Source of the DNA: Kurthia huakuii LAM0618
GTDB taxonomy: Bacteria > Bacillota > Bacilli > Bacillales_A > Planococcaceae
NCBI RefSeq assembly: GCF_000505545.1
Contig: NZ_AYTB01000007.1
Coordinates: forward strand, 372,001-436,000
Reading direction: 5' to 3'
DNA: 64,000 nt
Below, piece after piece: positions 26,898-36,892 of this stretch (its first letter is position 1; every line of letters begins with the position of its first letter). The position numbers were made by a program, and so were the translations under genes. Under the pieces are notes generated by a model that worked only from the letters and a program-made list of their open reading frames with translations, was not told where the DNA came from and made no database searches.

Positions 26898-27014
26898 GCG
26901 AAAGGACCTCTTTTCTAAAAATCGTTAATTAAATTGTACCATAACGGCTATGTTCTAACGGAATTTTGAGGGTTTAATTATGCTATGATAAACGGTAGAT
27001 AGGAGTTGTGAACG

Positions 27015-28334
27015 ATGAAGAAACGAGTGTTCCTGCTGACGGCAACGCTATTAACAGCACCATTATATTCGGTGCAAGCCGAGGCGAAAACGTCAACAGA
27101 ACTAGCGGTAGATAAAAAAGCAATCGATGCAGAGCTCAAAACGCTCGAGCAAGACATGATAAATATGAACAAGCAATTTGATACATATGTGGCGACGTAT
27201 GAAGCGCTACAACAGGAAATGATTGATTTAGAGGCAGATATCGCTGTGACGAATGATGAATTGCGCGAGCGCCGACAAATTATCGCCAATCGTATGACGG
27301 CGTACCAAGCGCAAGATTCGACGTTTAGTCCATATGTCGAGGCATTTGTTGGAGCTGATAGCTTTACGGATTTAGTGACGCGCACATTGTCGGTGAAAAA
27401 AATTATTGATGCGGACGAAGCGATGCGTACGCATCAACATGAGCAGGCATCGACGCTAAAAAAACAACATGCGACATTACTTGAAAAAGAAGCGGCGCAT
27501 GAGCAACAATTTCAAATGATGCAACAGCAATATGAAGATATGACCGTCAAACGTGCCGAAAACAAAGCGCAGTCTTTAGCGTTAAAAGAAAAAATTGCCA
27601 CGAAAAAAGAAAAAGAGCAATTAGCACGTGAACGGAAAAAGGCAGCAGCACAAGCGGAAAAATTGAAAAAAATGCAACAGCAGCAAGTAGAAGCGGTTAA
27701 AAAAGCGCAACAACAAGCACAACAAGCGCAACAACAAGCGGCTGCTAAGGAGCGGGCACAGGCAGCAGCGCAAGCAGCACAACAACAAGCACAGCAGCAG
27801 GCGCAGCAAACGCCAACACCAGCGCCGCAAAAAACGTCAACGACCGATGCGACTAGTAACGCTGACGAGGCAAGTGTTTCGACGACCGGTGGCAATGCTG
27901 GGAATGTCAATTTTGGCGCTAAAACAACCGATGCAGACCAACAGACACCAACTGTTGACGGCAGTACGACAGCAAAAGGCATTATTGCCGAGGCGAGTAA
28001 ATATTTAGGCACAAGCTATGTGTGGGGTGGTAGCACACCATCGACGGGGTTTGATTGCTCTGGTTTAACGAGTTGGGCCTTTAAACAAAATAATGTCTCG
28101 ATTCCGCGAACGGCGGCACAGCAATATGCTGCCTCAACAAAAATTAGTGCGAGTGAAGCGAAAGCGGGCGACTTAGTATTTTTTAGTTACGGTAAAGGGG
28201 TCGCGCATGTCGGGATTTATTTAGGGGACGGTCGCATGTTAAACGCGCAAAATCGCGGTGTGACAATTGATAAACTAGCAGGACATTGGAGTAAATATAT
28301 CGTTGGTTACGGTCGGTTTGCCGGCGTTAATTAA
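27015..28334 (+). CDS. Secreted NlpC/P60 peptidoglycan hydrolase with coiled-coil domain
   Basis: 439 residues. Signal peptide (residues 1-24, MKKRVFLLTATLL ... AEA), a long coiled coil (about 25-225) resembling PcsB/CwlO N-terminal domains, a Gln/Ala-rich linker (about 225-275), a Ser/Thr-rich spacer, and a C-terminal NlpC/P60 domain with catalytic Cys in FDCSGLTSW and His in VAHVGIYLGDG. Likely a cell-wall D,L-endopeptidase active when the coil is released, by analogy with CwlO. RBS TAGGAG. Monocistronic. Confidence 0.92.
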   Translation: MKKRVFLLTATLLTAPLYSVQAEAKTSTELAVDKKAIDAELKTLEQDMINMNKQFDTYVATYEALQQEMIDLEADIAVTNDELRERRQIIANRMTAYQAQDSTFSPYVEAFVGADSFTDLVTRTLSVKKIIDADEAMRTHQHEQASTLKKQHATLLEKEAAHEQQFQMMQQQYEDMTVKRAENKAQSLALKEKIATKKEKEQLARERKKAAAQAEKLKKMQQQQVEAVKKAQQQAQQAQQQAAAKERAQAAAQAAQQQAQQQAQQTPTPAPQKTSTTDATSNADEASVSTTGGNAGNVNFGAKTTDADQQTPTVDGSTTAKGIIAEASKYLGTSYVWGGSTPSTGFDCSGLTSWAFKQNNVSIPRTAAQQYAASTKISASEAKAGDLVFFSYGKGVAHVGIYLGDGRMLNAQNRGVTIDKLAGHWSKYIVGYGRFAGVN

Positions 28335-28344
28335 TGCCTGTACG

Positions 28345-28373
28345 GAGTGAGCTTAGCGGCTTGCTCTTTTTTT
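28345..28373 (+). terminator. Terminator after NlpC/P60 gene
   Basis: GAGTGAGC and GCTTGCTC (G:T wobble) with seven T. Confidence 0.75.
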
Positions 28374-28436
28374 AATATTGCATGCGCGTAGTGACTAGCG
28401 TACGATGAAGGAAGGATTTTAGTAAGGAGGAATAAT

Positions 28437-29591
28437 GTGCGAGGATTTAATCCACTTATTTGGATTGTATTATCCAATTTATTAATTGTCTTTTTAGGCA
28501 TTGGCTTAATTGTGCCGGTCATGCCGACATTAATGAATGAAATGAATTTGAGTGGCGCGACGATGGGGTATTTGATGTCGGCGTTCTCAATTACACAATT
28601 AATTTTTTCACCGCTTGCCGGGCGTTGGATTGACCGTTATGGCCGTAAAAAATTAATTGTTATGGGCATGATTATTTTTGGCTTTTCAGAGTTATTATTT
28701 GCGTTGGGGACACATGTTGGCGTACTGTATGCGGCGCGCTTTATTGGTGGCATTAGTGCGGCATTTATTATGCCAGCAGTGACTGCTTATGTGGCCGATA
28801 TTACGACGATTGAGCAACGTTCAAAAGCAATGGGGCTCGTGTCGGCCGTTATTAATACCGGTTTTATTTTAGGGCCTGGTATCGGTGGCTTTTTAGCACA
28901 AATTGATACGCGTATGCCATTTTATGTGGCGGCGATTCTTGGTTTTGTCGGTGCGATTAGTTCATTCTTTATTTTAAAAGAAAGCAATTATACTGCGAAC
29001 GACAAATCAGAAAATGCGACAACACCATGGAAGAAGCTCGCATTGCCAAAATTTGCGATTCCATTTGTCATTATTTTTATTTCGTCATTTGGCCTCGCGA
29101 CATACGAAACGGTCTATGGGCTATTTTTAGATCATCAACTAAATTATTCAGCGGGCGACATCGCGATGTTGCTGACGGTGAGTGGTATCGTTGGTGCTGT
29201 ATTCCAGCTGTTTTTATTTGATGGCTTAACACGTAAAATGGGTGAAATCAATTTGATTCGTGTGAGCATGTTGATTGCAGCTATTTTTATGATTTTCATG
29301 ATTAAATCCAATTCATATGCGATTATTTTCTTCGTAACGATTGTCGTATTTTTAACATTTGATTTGATTCGTCCCGCATTGACGACCTATTTATCGAAAG
29401 TTGCGGGCAATGAACAAGGTTTTGTTGGCGGCATGAACTCGATGTTTACGAGCGTCGGTAATATTGTCGGCCCAGCGATTGCAGGTTTATTATTTGATAT
29501 CGAAGTACATTTACCATACTATTTTGCGATGGTTGTACTAGGTGCTAGTTTCCTGATTACACTAGCTTGGAAAAAACCGAAAGAATTATAA
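28437..29591 (+). CDS. MFS drug/metabolite exporter (NorA/Bmr-like)
   Basis: 384-residue, 12-helix major facilitator protein. Motif A (GRWIDRYGRKKLI) lies after helix 2 and the antiporter motif C appears as GFILGPGIGGFLA in helix 5, typical of drug:H+ antiporters. The start is GTG 28437, set by AAGGAGG at 28424; the overlapping ATG at 28435 opens a frame that stops after 16 codons. Substrate cannot be assigned. Confidence 0.9.
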   Translation: MRGFNPLIWIVLSNLLIVFLGIGLIVPVMPTLMNEMNLSGATMGYLMSAFSITQLIFSPLAGRWIDRYGRKKLIVMGMIIFGFSELLFALGTHVGVLYAARFIGGISAAFIMPAVTAYVADITTIEQRSKAMGLVSAVINTGFILGPGIGGFLAQIDTRMPFYVAAILGFVGAISSFFILKESNYTANDKSENATTPWKKLALPKFAIPFVIIFISSFGLATYETVYGLFLDHQLNYSAGDIAMLLTVSGIVGAVFQLFLFDGLTRKMGEINLIRVSMLIAAIFMIFMIKSNSYAIIFFVTIVVFLTFDLIRPALTTYLSKVAGNEQGFVGGMNSMFTSVGNIVGPAIAGLLFDIEVHLPYYFAMVVLGASFLITLAWKKPKEL

Positions 29592-29606
29592 GGAAGTTCA
29601 CAATAG

Positions 29607-29638
29607 GGCAGCGCGCTTTAGCGGTGCCTTTTTGTTTG
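29607..29638 (+). terminator. Terminator after MFS gene
   Basis: GGCAGCGC and GCGGTGCC around a 6-base loop, then five T. Confidence 0.78.
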
Positions 29639-29657
29639 CGTCTTTTTTTAAATACCC

Positions 29658-29690
29658 TATTTTTAGAAAAATATTCCTTTTTAGAAAAAG
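29658..29690. promoter_or_regulatory. Two CodY-like palindromes upstream of the peptide transporter
   Basis: TATTTTTAGAAAAAT (29658-29672) matches the CodY motif AATTTTCWGAAAATT with three mismatches. A second TTTTTAGAAAAA lies 18 bases on (29678-29689). CodY commonly represses peptide importers in Bacillales. The remaining gap to 29899 is AT-rich with no other recognisable element. Confidence 0.45.
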
Positions 29691-29899
29691 TTTAAAACAA
29701 TATATAACGAAAATGATTTGTTTCTTTTAAAAATCATATATTTTCTGTAAATAAATATAGCGACAAAATAGAAGTTAGGTAATAAAAGGAATAATAGATA
29801 ATTAAAGGTATAGAAGAAAAGTATTGCCTTTTACTATTATTTGCTTATAAAATAGTGAAAAATAGTTTTTAAAAACAACAGAAAGGAGAGAAAATCATC

Positions 29900-30907
29900 T
29901 TGAAGAAAGAATTATTGAACGTAATCGAGCTTGAAACGACTTTTTTTACAGATGACGGACCGGTGAAAGCAGTTGATGGCGTGTCGTTTTCACTCTATGA
30001 AGGTGAGATTTTAGGTGTCGTTGGTGAATCGGGATGCGGCAAAAGTGTGACGTCGTTGTCGATTATGGGACTTATTCCATCACCACCGGGTAAAATTACC
30101 GGCGGCGAAATTATGTATAAAGAACAAGACTTAACGACATTTTCTCAAAAAGCGATGCGGAAAATTCGCGGAAAAGATATTGCGATGATCTTCCAAGAAC
30201 CGATGACTTCGCTGAATCCACTGTTTACAATTGGCAATCAATTAACGGAAGCGATTTCGATTCATCATAAAGATTGGCCAAAAAAGCAAATCCGCGCGCG
30301 TGCGATTGAGATGATGACATTAGTCGGCTTGCCGCGTGCAGAGGAATTATTTAAAGATTATCCACATCAATTGTCTGGTGGCATGCGTCAACGTGTCATG
30401 ATTGCGATGGCACTCGTATGCGACCCGAATATTTTAATTGCTGATGAGCCAACAACAGCGCTTGATGTGACGATTCAAGCGCAAATTTTAGCGCTAATGA
30501 AAGATTTAAATCGCCGGTTGAATACGGCCGTTATGATGATTACGCATGACTTAGGTGTCGTCGCTGAAACGTGCGAGCGCGTCGTCGTGATGTATGGCGG
30601 TAAAATCGTTGAAGAAGGTTTAGTCGATGAAATTTTTAAAAGTCCGCAACATCCGTACACACAAGGACTTATTCAGTCGATTCCTGATATGCGTTATAAA
30701 AAGCAGCGACTTTATGCGATTCCTGGTAACGTACCAAAGCCGGGCTCTGTAGTGCAAGGTTGTCGTTTTGCGGCGCGTTGCGAATTTGCGTTTGAGCGCT
30801 GTACGATTGAAGAGCCTGAACTGTACGTTGTCTCACCGCAACATAAATCACGATGCTTTTTGAGTGAGGAGGGAATGCGCAATGAGCGAGCCGTTATTGA
30901 AAGTTGA
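29900..30907 (+). CDS. Peptide ABC transporter ATP-binding protein (OppD/DppD type)
   Basis: 335 residues: Walker [10 protein letters not shown] loop [14 protein letters not shown] signature LSGGMRQR, Walker [14 protein letters not shown] loop ITHD, and the C-terminal oligopeptide-transporter domain with four Cys ([14 protein letters not shown]...C) typical of Opp/Dpp and sometimes holding an Fe-S cluster. The start is TTG 29900, nine bases after AAAGGAGAG. First gene of a five-gene importer operon with ATPases first, then binding protein and permeases. Confidence 0.95.
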   Translation: MKKELLNVIELETTFFTDDGPVKAVDGVSFSLYEGEILGVVGESGCGKSVTSLSIMGLIPSPPGKITGGEIMYKEQDLTTFSQKAMRKIRGKDIAMIFQEPMTSLNPLFTIGNQLTEAISIHHKDWPKKQIRARAIEMMTLVGLPRAEELFKDYPHQLSGGMRQRVMIAMALVCDPNILIADEPTTALDVTIQAQILALMKDLNRRLNTAVMMITHDLGVVAETCERVVVMYGGKIVEEGLVDEIFKSPQHPYTQGLIQSIPDMRYKKQRLYAIPGNVPKPGSVVQGCRFAARCEFAFERCTIEEPELYVVSPQHKSRCFLSEEGMRNERAVIES

Positions 30908-31883
30908 AGGGTTGAAAAAATATTTCCCGATTCAAGCAGGTCTGATTACGCATACGGTTGGTCAAGTGAAAGCCGTTGATGATGTGTCATTTGACGTTTA
31001 TGAAGGCGAAACACTCGGTATTGTTGGAGAGTCTGGTTGTGGAAAATCGACGACGGGCCGCATGTTGATGCGTTTATTAGAGCCAACAGCCGGGCGCATT
31101 ACGTTTTCGGGGCGTGAAATTTCAGAATTATCAAATAAAGAGTTGCGCGCGGTGCGGCGTGATATTCAAATGGTGTTCCAAGATCCGTATGCGTCACTTA
31201 ACCCGCGCCACACGATTGGCAAAATTTTAGAAGAGCCGCTCATCGTTCATGGTATTGGCAATGCAAAAGAGCGTAAAGCGCGCGTGTTATCGCTCCTAAA
31301 TACGGTTGGTTTAAGTGACTTTCATGCGAAACGTTATCCACACCAATTTTCTGGTGGGCAACGTCAACGTGTCGGGATTGCGCGGGCGCTTATGACGAAT
31401 CCGAAGCTCGTAATTGCCGATGAGCCTGTATCGGCACTTGATGTGTCGGTACAGGCACAAGTGCTAAATCTGATGCAAGATTTACAGCGCGACTTTAAGC
31501 TGACGTATATTTTTATCGCGCATGATTTAGGTGTCGTGCGCCATATTAGCAATCGTGTTGGCGTGATGTATTTAGGGCATATCGTTGAGCTTGCCGGTAG
31601 CGAAAGTCTTTACGAAGAGCCGCTACATCCATATACGCAAGCACTACTCGCCGCGGTGCCGATTCCAGATCCAGACTTTAAGCGCGAGGCGGAGCTGATT
31701 AAAGGCGATATCCCGAGTCCGTCCAATCCACCAAGCGGCTGCACATTCCATACGCGCTGCCCGTTTAAAATGGATATTTGTACACAGCAAGAACCCATAT
31801 TTAAAGAAGTCAAACCAGGTCATTCTGTGGCGTGCCATCTTTATAATGACGCACATCACAATGATATAAAACAATCAAATTAG
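30882..31883 (+). CDS. Peptide ABC transporter ATP-binding protein (OppF/DppF type)
   Basis: 333 residues, second ATPase of the importer: Walker [22 protein letters not shown], signature FSGGQRQR, Walker [13 protein letters not shown], and the C-terminal [14 protein letters not shown] motif. ATG 30882 is preceded by GAGGAGGGAA and overlaps the upstream ATPase gene by 26 bases, so the two are translationally coupled. Confidence 0.95.
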   Translation: MSEPLLKVEGLKKYFPIQAGLITHTVGQVKAVDDVSFDVYEGETLGIVGESGCGKSTTGRMLMRLLEPTAGRITFSGREISELSNKELRAVRRDIQMVFQDPYASLNPRHTIGKILEEPLIVHGIGNAKERKARVLSLLNTVGLSDFHAKRYPHQFSGGQRQRVGIARALMTNPKLVIADEPVSALDVSVQAQVLNLMQDLQRDFKLTYIFIAHDLGVVRHISNRVGVMYLGHIVELAGSESLYEEPLHPYTQALLAAVPIPDPDFKREAELIKGDIPSPSNPPSGCTFHTRCPFKMDICTQQEPIFKEVKPGHSVACHLYNDAHHNDIKQSN

Positions 31884-31894
31884 GGGGGATTTTT

Positions 31895-33505
31895 GTGAAG
31901 AAAAAAAGTTTATTGGTGTTTATGCTCGCGATGTTCGTCTCGATTATACTCGCAGCATGTGGCGGCTCTGATGACAAATCATCTGGCGATAACAAAGACA
32001 ATAATAGCAGTGGCGACGGTGGCGGTACGTTAATCTTTGGTCGTGGCGGCGACTCGGTATCACTTGACCCGATTACGGTGACCGACGGCGAGTCATTTGC
32101 CGTAACACAAAATATTTTTGAAACATTAATTCGTTTTGGGGAGCAAGATACGACATTACAACCAGGTCTTGCGAAGGAATGGAAAGTATCTGATGACGGT
32201 TTAACGTATACGTTCACATTACAAGAAGGCGTCAAATTCCATGATGGTACGGATTTCAATGCCGATGCGGTCGTGAAAAACTTTGAGCGCTGGATGAATG
32301 GTAACGCCGAAAAATTCCCATACTATCAATCGATGTTTGGTGGCTTTAAAGGTGAAAAATCAGCGGTTATTAAAGACGTCAAAGCGGATGGTGCGTCAAC
32401 GGTTATTATTACGTTAAATGACCCACAAGCACCGTTTTTAAAAAATTTAGCGATGAGCCCATTTGGTATCGCATCACCAACAGCATTTGAAAAAGAAGGC
32501 GACAAATTTGGTGATAATCCGGTTGGTACGGGACCATTTAAATTTGTATCGTGGAAGCGTAATGACAGTGTGACAGTTGAAAAAAATGCGGATTACTGGA
32601 AAGAAGGCCTTCCAAAAATGGATCAAGTAGTCTTTAAATCAATTCCAGATAACTCGGCGCGTTTGAATGCGTTAAAAACAGGTGAAATCGATTTAGCAAC
32701 AGGCATTAGCCCGTCAGATTCAGCGAGCATTGAAGCGGATAAAAACCTACAGTTAATCGAACGTCCATCGTTAAATGTTGGGTACTTAGGTATGACCGTA
32801 ACGCGTAAACCATTTGATGATAAGCGCGTGCGTCAAGCGGTGAACTATGCTATCGACAAAGAAGCGCTTGTAAATGCCTTTTATGAAGGCAAAGCGGATA
32901 TTGCTTCAAATCCAATGCCACCAGCAGTATCAGGCTTTAACGAAGAAATTTCAGCATACCCATATGATCCAGAAAAAGCGAAAAAATTATTAAAAGAAGC
33001 AGGCTATGATGGCAAGGAAATCGAGTTATGGGCGATGCCTGTACCACGTCCATACATGCCAGACGGTCAAAAAATTGCCGAAGCGATTCAAAAGAATTTA
33101 GAAGATGTTGGTATGAAATCGAAAATTGTCACATATGAATGGGCAACGTACCTTGAAAAAGCGGCTAAAGGGGAAGCGGATGCGTTCTTATTAGGCTGGA
33201 CCGGTGATAACGGCGATGCTGATAACTTCCTGTACACATTATTAGATGAATCAAATATTGGTAGTAACAACTACACGTATTTCAAAAACTCAGAAACACA
33301 TAAATTGTTATTAGAGGCGCAAAAGGAAACAGATGAAGAGAAGCGTAATGAGCTATACAAAAAAGCGCAAGAAATCTTCCATGATGAAGCGCCGTGGGTA
33401 CCACTTGCTTACTCAACACCACTGTTAGCAGGCAAGAGCACAATCAAAAATTTCCACCCACATCCAACGGGTTCAGATATTTTTGACACAATTGAAGTGA
33501 ACTAA
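31895..33505 (+). CDS. Peptide ABC transporter substrate-binding lipoprotein
   Basis: 536 residues, SBP_bac_5 family. Lipoprotein signal with lipobox LAAC (Cys22), a Gly/Ser/Asp-rich linker, then the typical DPITVTDGESFAVTQNIFETLI and GTGPFKFVSWKRND segments. It captures peptides (or a related solute such as nickel or a glutathione-like peptide) at the outer membrane face. GTG start at 31895 after TTAGGGGGGA. A 112-base gap with hairpins separates it from the permease genes. Confidence 0.94.
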   Translation: MKKKSLLVFMLAMFVSIILAACGGSDDKSSGDNKDNNSSGDGGGTLIFGRGGDSVSLDPITVTDGESFAVTQNIFETLIRFGEQDTTLQPGLAKEWKVSDDGLTYTFTLQEGVKFHDGTDFNADAVVKNFERWMNGNAEKFPYYQSMFGGFKGEKSAVIKDVKADGASTVIITLNDPQAPFLKNLAMSPFGIASPTAFEKEGDKFGDNPVGTGPFKFVSWKRNDSVTVEKNADYWKEGLPKMDQVVFKSIPDNSARLNALKTGEIDLATGISPSDSASIEADKNLQLIERPSLNVGYLGMTVTRKPFDDKRVRQAVNYAIDKEALVNAFYEGKADIASNPMPPAVSGFNEEISAYPYDPEKAKKLLKEAGYDGKEIELWAMPVPRPYMPDGQKIAEAIQKNLEDVGMKSKIVTYEWATYLEKAAKGEADAFLLGWTGDNGDADNFLYTLLDESNIGSNNYTYFKNSETHKLLLEAQKETDEEKRNELYKKAQEIFHDEAPWVPLAYSTPLLAGKSTIKNFHPHPTGSDIFDTIEVN

Positions 33506-33543
33506 TAATAAGGGGGTGTCGTACAGTGCCGGCCTTTACGTTT

Positions 33544-33610
33544 GAGTCGATGCCTGCCATCAACCAGTGTAAATGCATCACGTAAGGCATCCTCTTTTAC
33601 ATGAGAGGTG
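33544..33610 (+). promoter_or_regulatory. Intercistronic hairpins in the peptide transporter operon
   Basis: GATGCCT (about 33549) pairs with AGGCATC (about 33585), followed at once by CTCTTTTACATGAGAG, a second stem with a T tract in its loop. It may act as a partial terminator or an mRNA stabiliser that lets the binding protein be made in excess over the permeases. Confidence 0.45.
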
Positions 33611-33617
33611 ACAGCCA

Positions 33618-34622
33618 ATGTTGAACTATATAGGTAGACGTTTATTACAACTCATTCCGGTATTGCTTGGGATGACGTTTATTGTCTTTCTAATTATTCG
33701 AGCGATTCCAGGAGACCCGGCGCAAGTGATTTTAGGTCAACAAGCGACCGAAGCAGCCGTGCAGGCGCTGCGCGAAAGTTTAGGATTAGACAACCCATGG
33801 TATGTGCAATATGTGCATTATTTGGGCGATTTACTGCGCGGTGATTTAGGGACGTCGATGCGAACGCGCGAAGCGATTTCATCAGAGATTTGGCCGTATT
33901 TGGCGGCGACGATTGAGTTGGCGTTTTGTGCGATGGTGCTGGCGATTATTATTGGCGTCAATGCGGGCATTATTTCGGCGTGGTTCCAAAATTCATGGTT
34001 TGATTATACGGCGATGGTGCTCGCGCTAATTGGTGTATCGATGCCAATTTTTTGGCTTGGTCTAATGTTTCAATGGGGCTTCTCAATTCAGCTTGATTGG
34101 CTGCCAACCTCAGGGCGTGAAGATGCACGAAATCCGGTTGAACCGATTACGCATTTATATTTAATTGATACGCTCGTACAGGGGCGCTTCGATCAATTTG
34201 TCGAGGTGTTAAAACATTTAATATTGCCGGCACTCGCATTAGCGACGATTCCGATGGCCATTATTGCGCGTATGACGCGTTCGAGTATGCTTGAAGTAAT
34301 GCGCTCGGATTATATTCGTACGGCGCGTGCGAAAGGTCAAAAAACCTTTTTAGTCGTTTACAAACATGCGCTAAAAAATGCGATTATTCCGGTGTTAACG
34401 GTAATTGGTCTACAAACAGGTTTGTTGCTTGGTGGCGCGATTTTAACGGAAACTATCTTTAGTTGGCCGGGTGTTGGTCGCTATATTTACGATGCGATTG
34501 GTTTCCGAGATTATCCGGTAATTCAAGCAGGTATTTTAATTATTGCGTTTTTATTTATTTTAATTAATTTAATTGTCGATATTTTATATAGCTTCGTGGA
34601 CAAGCGGATTAAATATAACTAG
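33618..34622 (+). CDS. Peptide ABC transporter permease (OppB/DppB type)
   Basis: 334 residues with six membrane helices. The N-terminal LLQLIPVLLGMTFIVFLIIRAIPGDPA is diagnostic of DppB-type permeases, and the EAA loop that docks the ATPase is MRSDYIRTARAKGQ. ATG 33618 follows GAGAGGTGAC. Pairs with the next gene to make the membrane channel. Confidence 0.94.
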   Translation: MLNYIGRRLLQLIPVLLGMTFIVFLIIRAIPGDPAQVILGQQATEAAVQALRESLGLDNPWYVQYVHYLGDLLRGDLGTSMRTREAISSEIWPYLAATIELAFCAMVLAIIIGVNAGIISAWFQNSWFDYTAMVLALIGVSMPIFWLGLMFQWGFSIQLDWLPTSGREDARNPVEPITHLYLIDTLVQGRFDQFVEVLKHLILPALALATIPMAIIARMTRSSMLEVMRSDYIRTARAKGQKTFLVVYKHALKNAIIPVLTVIGLQTGLLLGGAILTETIFSWPGVGRYIYDAIGFRDYPVIQAGILIIAFLFILINLIVDILYSFVDKRIKYN

Positions 34623-34633
34623 GGGGGATTTCG

Positions 34634-35515
34634 ATGGCTACAGAACAAACGCTTACGGAAGTGAAAACGAATGAAGCAGGGCCGTGGCGTGATGCCTGGC
34701 GTAGCTTTAAGAAAAGTAAAATATCCCTCATAGGTGCCGGGATTGTACTGCTATTCATTATATTGGCCATTTTGGCACCGCTTATTGCGCCACAAGGCAT
34801 TAATGAACAAAATTTAACGGAGCGTTTGCAGCCGCCATCTGCCGATCATTGGTTTGGCACCGATGATTTTGGGCGCGATATTTTTTCACGCGTGTTGTAC
34901 GGAGCACGTATTTCGTTATGGGTCGGCTTTTTCTCGGTTATTGGCTCGATTGTCGTCGGTAGTTTACTCGGCATTTTAGCCGGATATTATGGGCGTTGGG
35001 TCGATACGATTATTTCGCGCATTTTTGATATTATGTTGGCGTTTCCGAGTATTTTACTGGCGATTTCAATTGTTGCGGTACTAGGGCCATCACTACAAAA
35101 TGCATTGATTGCGATTGCGATTGTTAACATTCCAAACTTCGGTCGACTCATTCGTTCGAAAGTTTTAAGCATTAAGCAAGAGGAATATATTACATCGGCA
35201 AAAGCAATCGGTATGAAAGATACCCGGATTTTATTTCGCCATATTTTGCCGAATTCAATGGCCCCTGTTATCGTGCAAGGAACGCTCGCGATTGCGACGG
35301 CGATTATTGAAGCGGCGGCGCTGGGCTTCCTCGGTCTTGGCGCACAAGCTCCGACACCGGAGTGGGGGAAAATGCTAGCCGATGCGCGCGTCTATTTAGT
35401 GAATGCCCCGTGGACGATGATTTTCCCAGGGATTGCGATTATGTTAACGGTATTAGGCTTTAACTTAATGGGTGACGGGCTGCTCGATGCGTTGGATCCG
35501 AAAATGAAAAATTAA
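34634..35515 (+). CDS. Peptide ABC transporter permease (OppC/DppC type)
   Basis: 293 residues, six helices, N-terminal DppC extension (WRDAWRSFKKSKISLIGAGIVLLF), HWFGTDDFGRDIFSRVLYGARISL motif, and EAA loop EYITSAKAIGMKDTRILFRHILPN. RBS TAGGGGGG. Last gene of the importer; transcription probably ends in the hairpin of the adjacent 123-bp element. Confidence 0.94.
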   Translation: MATEQTLTEVKTNEAGPWRDAWRSFKKSKISLIGAGIVLLFIILAILAPLIAPQGINEQNLTERLQPPSADHWFGTDDFGRDIFSRVLYGARISLWVGFFSVIGSIVVGSLLGILAGYYGRWVDTIISRIFDIMLAFPSILLAISIVAVLGPSLQNALIAIAIVNIPNFGRLIRSKVLSIKQEEYITSAKAIGMKDTRILFRHILPNSMAPVIVQGTLAIATAIIEAAALGFLGLGAQAPTPEWGKMLADARVYLVNAPWTMIFPGIAIMLTVLGFNLMGDGLLDALDPKMKN

Positions 35516-35528
35516 AAATAAAGAGAGG

Positions 35529-35651
35529 CTGAGACAAAACATTTTATATTTCTTTTTTAGCGTTCGCAACGAAAAACCGGAATCGCGTCACCGCGCAATT
35601 CCGGTTTTTCTTATGCTCATCTGAGATGGTATTTTTACACGTATGTCCAAG
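35529..35651. repeat. 123-bp dispersed element, copy 2 (inverted)
   Basis: Inverted copy of 24561-24683. Ends are CTGAGACA (35529) and TGTCCAAG (35644-35651). The hairpin AAAAACCGGAATCGCG / CGCAATTCCGGTTTTT lies at about 35573-35609 between the convergent permease and fabI genes, where it can serve as terminator for both. Confidence 0.85.
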
Positions 35652-35668
35652 CCACGTTGTACGCTTAA

Positions 35669-36448
35669 TTAAATACCTAAAATATTGTAACCGGCGTCTA
35701 CGTGAATGACTTCACCTGTAACACCTGTTGATAAACCACTTAGCATCACAACCGACATATTCGCTACTTCTTGCGCTGTAATATTACGACGTAGTGGCGC
35801 TGATTCCTCGATTTTGTTTAAAATTTTATTAAATGATGGCACGCCTTTTGCTGCTAATGTTTTAATAGCACCAGCTGAAATCGCATTGACGCGGATATTG
35901 TCTTGACCGATATCACCTGCAAGGTAGCGGACATTTGCTTCTAATGCGGCTTTTGCGACACCCATAACGTTGTAACCGTCTAATACGCGCTCAGCACCTA
36001 AGTAGCTCATTGTAATAATCGAGCCGCCTTCTGTCATATAAGGGCGTACGAGGTTGGCCGCTTTAATTAATGAGTATGCGCTCGTATCTTGTGCGAATGC
36101 ATAACCTTCGCGCGACGTTTCAACGAAGCGATTTTTTAAATCTTCTGCATGTGCAAATGCTACAGAATGCACTAAGCCGTAGATTGTGCCGTATGTTTCG
36201 CCGATGCCGGTAAATGCTTCGGTCATGCTGTCGTCGCTATTAACGTCACATTGCACGACAGAATAACGGCTGTCATCATAATCTGCTAAAAGTTTTGTTA
36301 ATTTCGCAAGAGAACGTTCTTTACGGTATGTGAAAATAATATGTGCTTCGGCATCAAATAACGCTTTTGAAATATGCCAGGCGATGCTGCGATCATTGGC
36401 AACACCCATAACGATTACGTTTTTATCTTTTAATTGTAAAATGTCCAT
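35669..36448 (-). CDS. fabI: FabI, enoyl-[acyl-carrier-protein] reductase
   Basis: NADH/NADPH-dependent last step of fatty acid elongation and the target of triclosan. 259-residue short-chain dehydrogenase fold: GVANDRSIAWHISKAL nucleotide motif, HSVAFAHAEDL, and the FabI catalytic spacing Tyr-x6-Lys in the form SYLGAERVLDGYNVMGVAKAALE. RBS AGGAGGCC. A FapR operator lies directly upstream, placing it in the malonyl-CoA-sensed fatty acid regulon. Confidence 0.96.
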   Translation of the reverse strand: MDILQLKDKNVIVMGVANDRSIAWHISKALFDAEAHIIFTYRKERSLAKLTKLLADYDDSRYSVVQCDVNSDDSMTEAFTGIGETYGTIYGLVHSVAFAHAEDLKNRFVETSREGYAFAQDTSAYSLIKAANLVRPYMTEGGSIITMSYLGAERVLDGYNVMGVAKAALEANVRYLAGDIGQDNIRVNAISAGAIKTLAAKGVPSFNKILNKIEESAPLRRNITAQEVANMSVVMLSGLSTGVTGEVIHVDAGYNILGI

Positions 36449-36474
36449 AATGGCCTCCTGTATGTAACTTACTG

Positions 36475-36491
36475 TTAGTACCTGATACTAA
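36475..36491. promoter_or_regulatory. FapR operator of fabI
   Basis: TTAGTACCTGATACTAA matches the Bacillus FapR consensus palindrome (TTAGTACCTRRTACTAA) exactly. It is 27 bases upstream of the fabI start. Confidence 0.88.
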
Positions 36492-36539
36492 TATAACATA
36501 AAAAAAAACGCCCTACAACCAATTTGTAGGGCATAAAAA

Positions 36540-36791
<252 letters not shown>

Positions 36792-36892
36792 TCAATCTCT
36801 CCTTCTTTGCTTCGTCCTCTATTCACTACACTATTCTAAGTCGCTTTTTCATACATTTCAACCTAAATTACTAGAACAGGGAGGAAATATAC

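Noticed and set aside
27512-28012. Antisense frame of 166 codons rich in Cys and Ala opposite the NlpC/P60 gene
   Set aside because: It mirrors the Gln/Ala low-complexity codons of the sense gene and has no ribosome site of its own.
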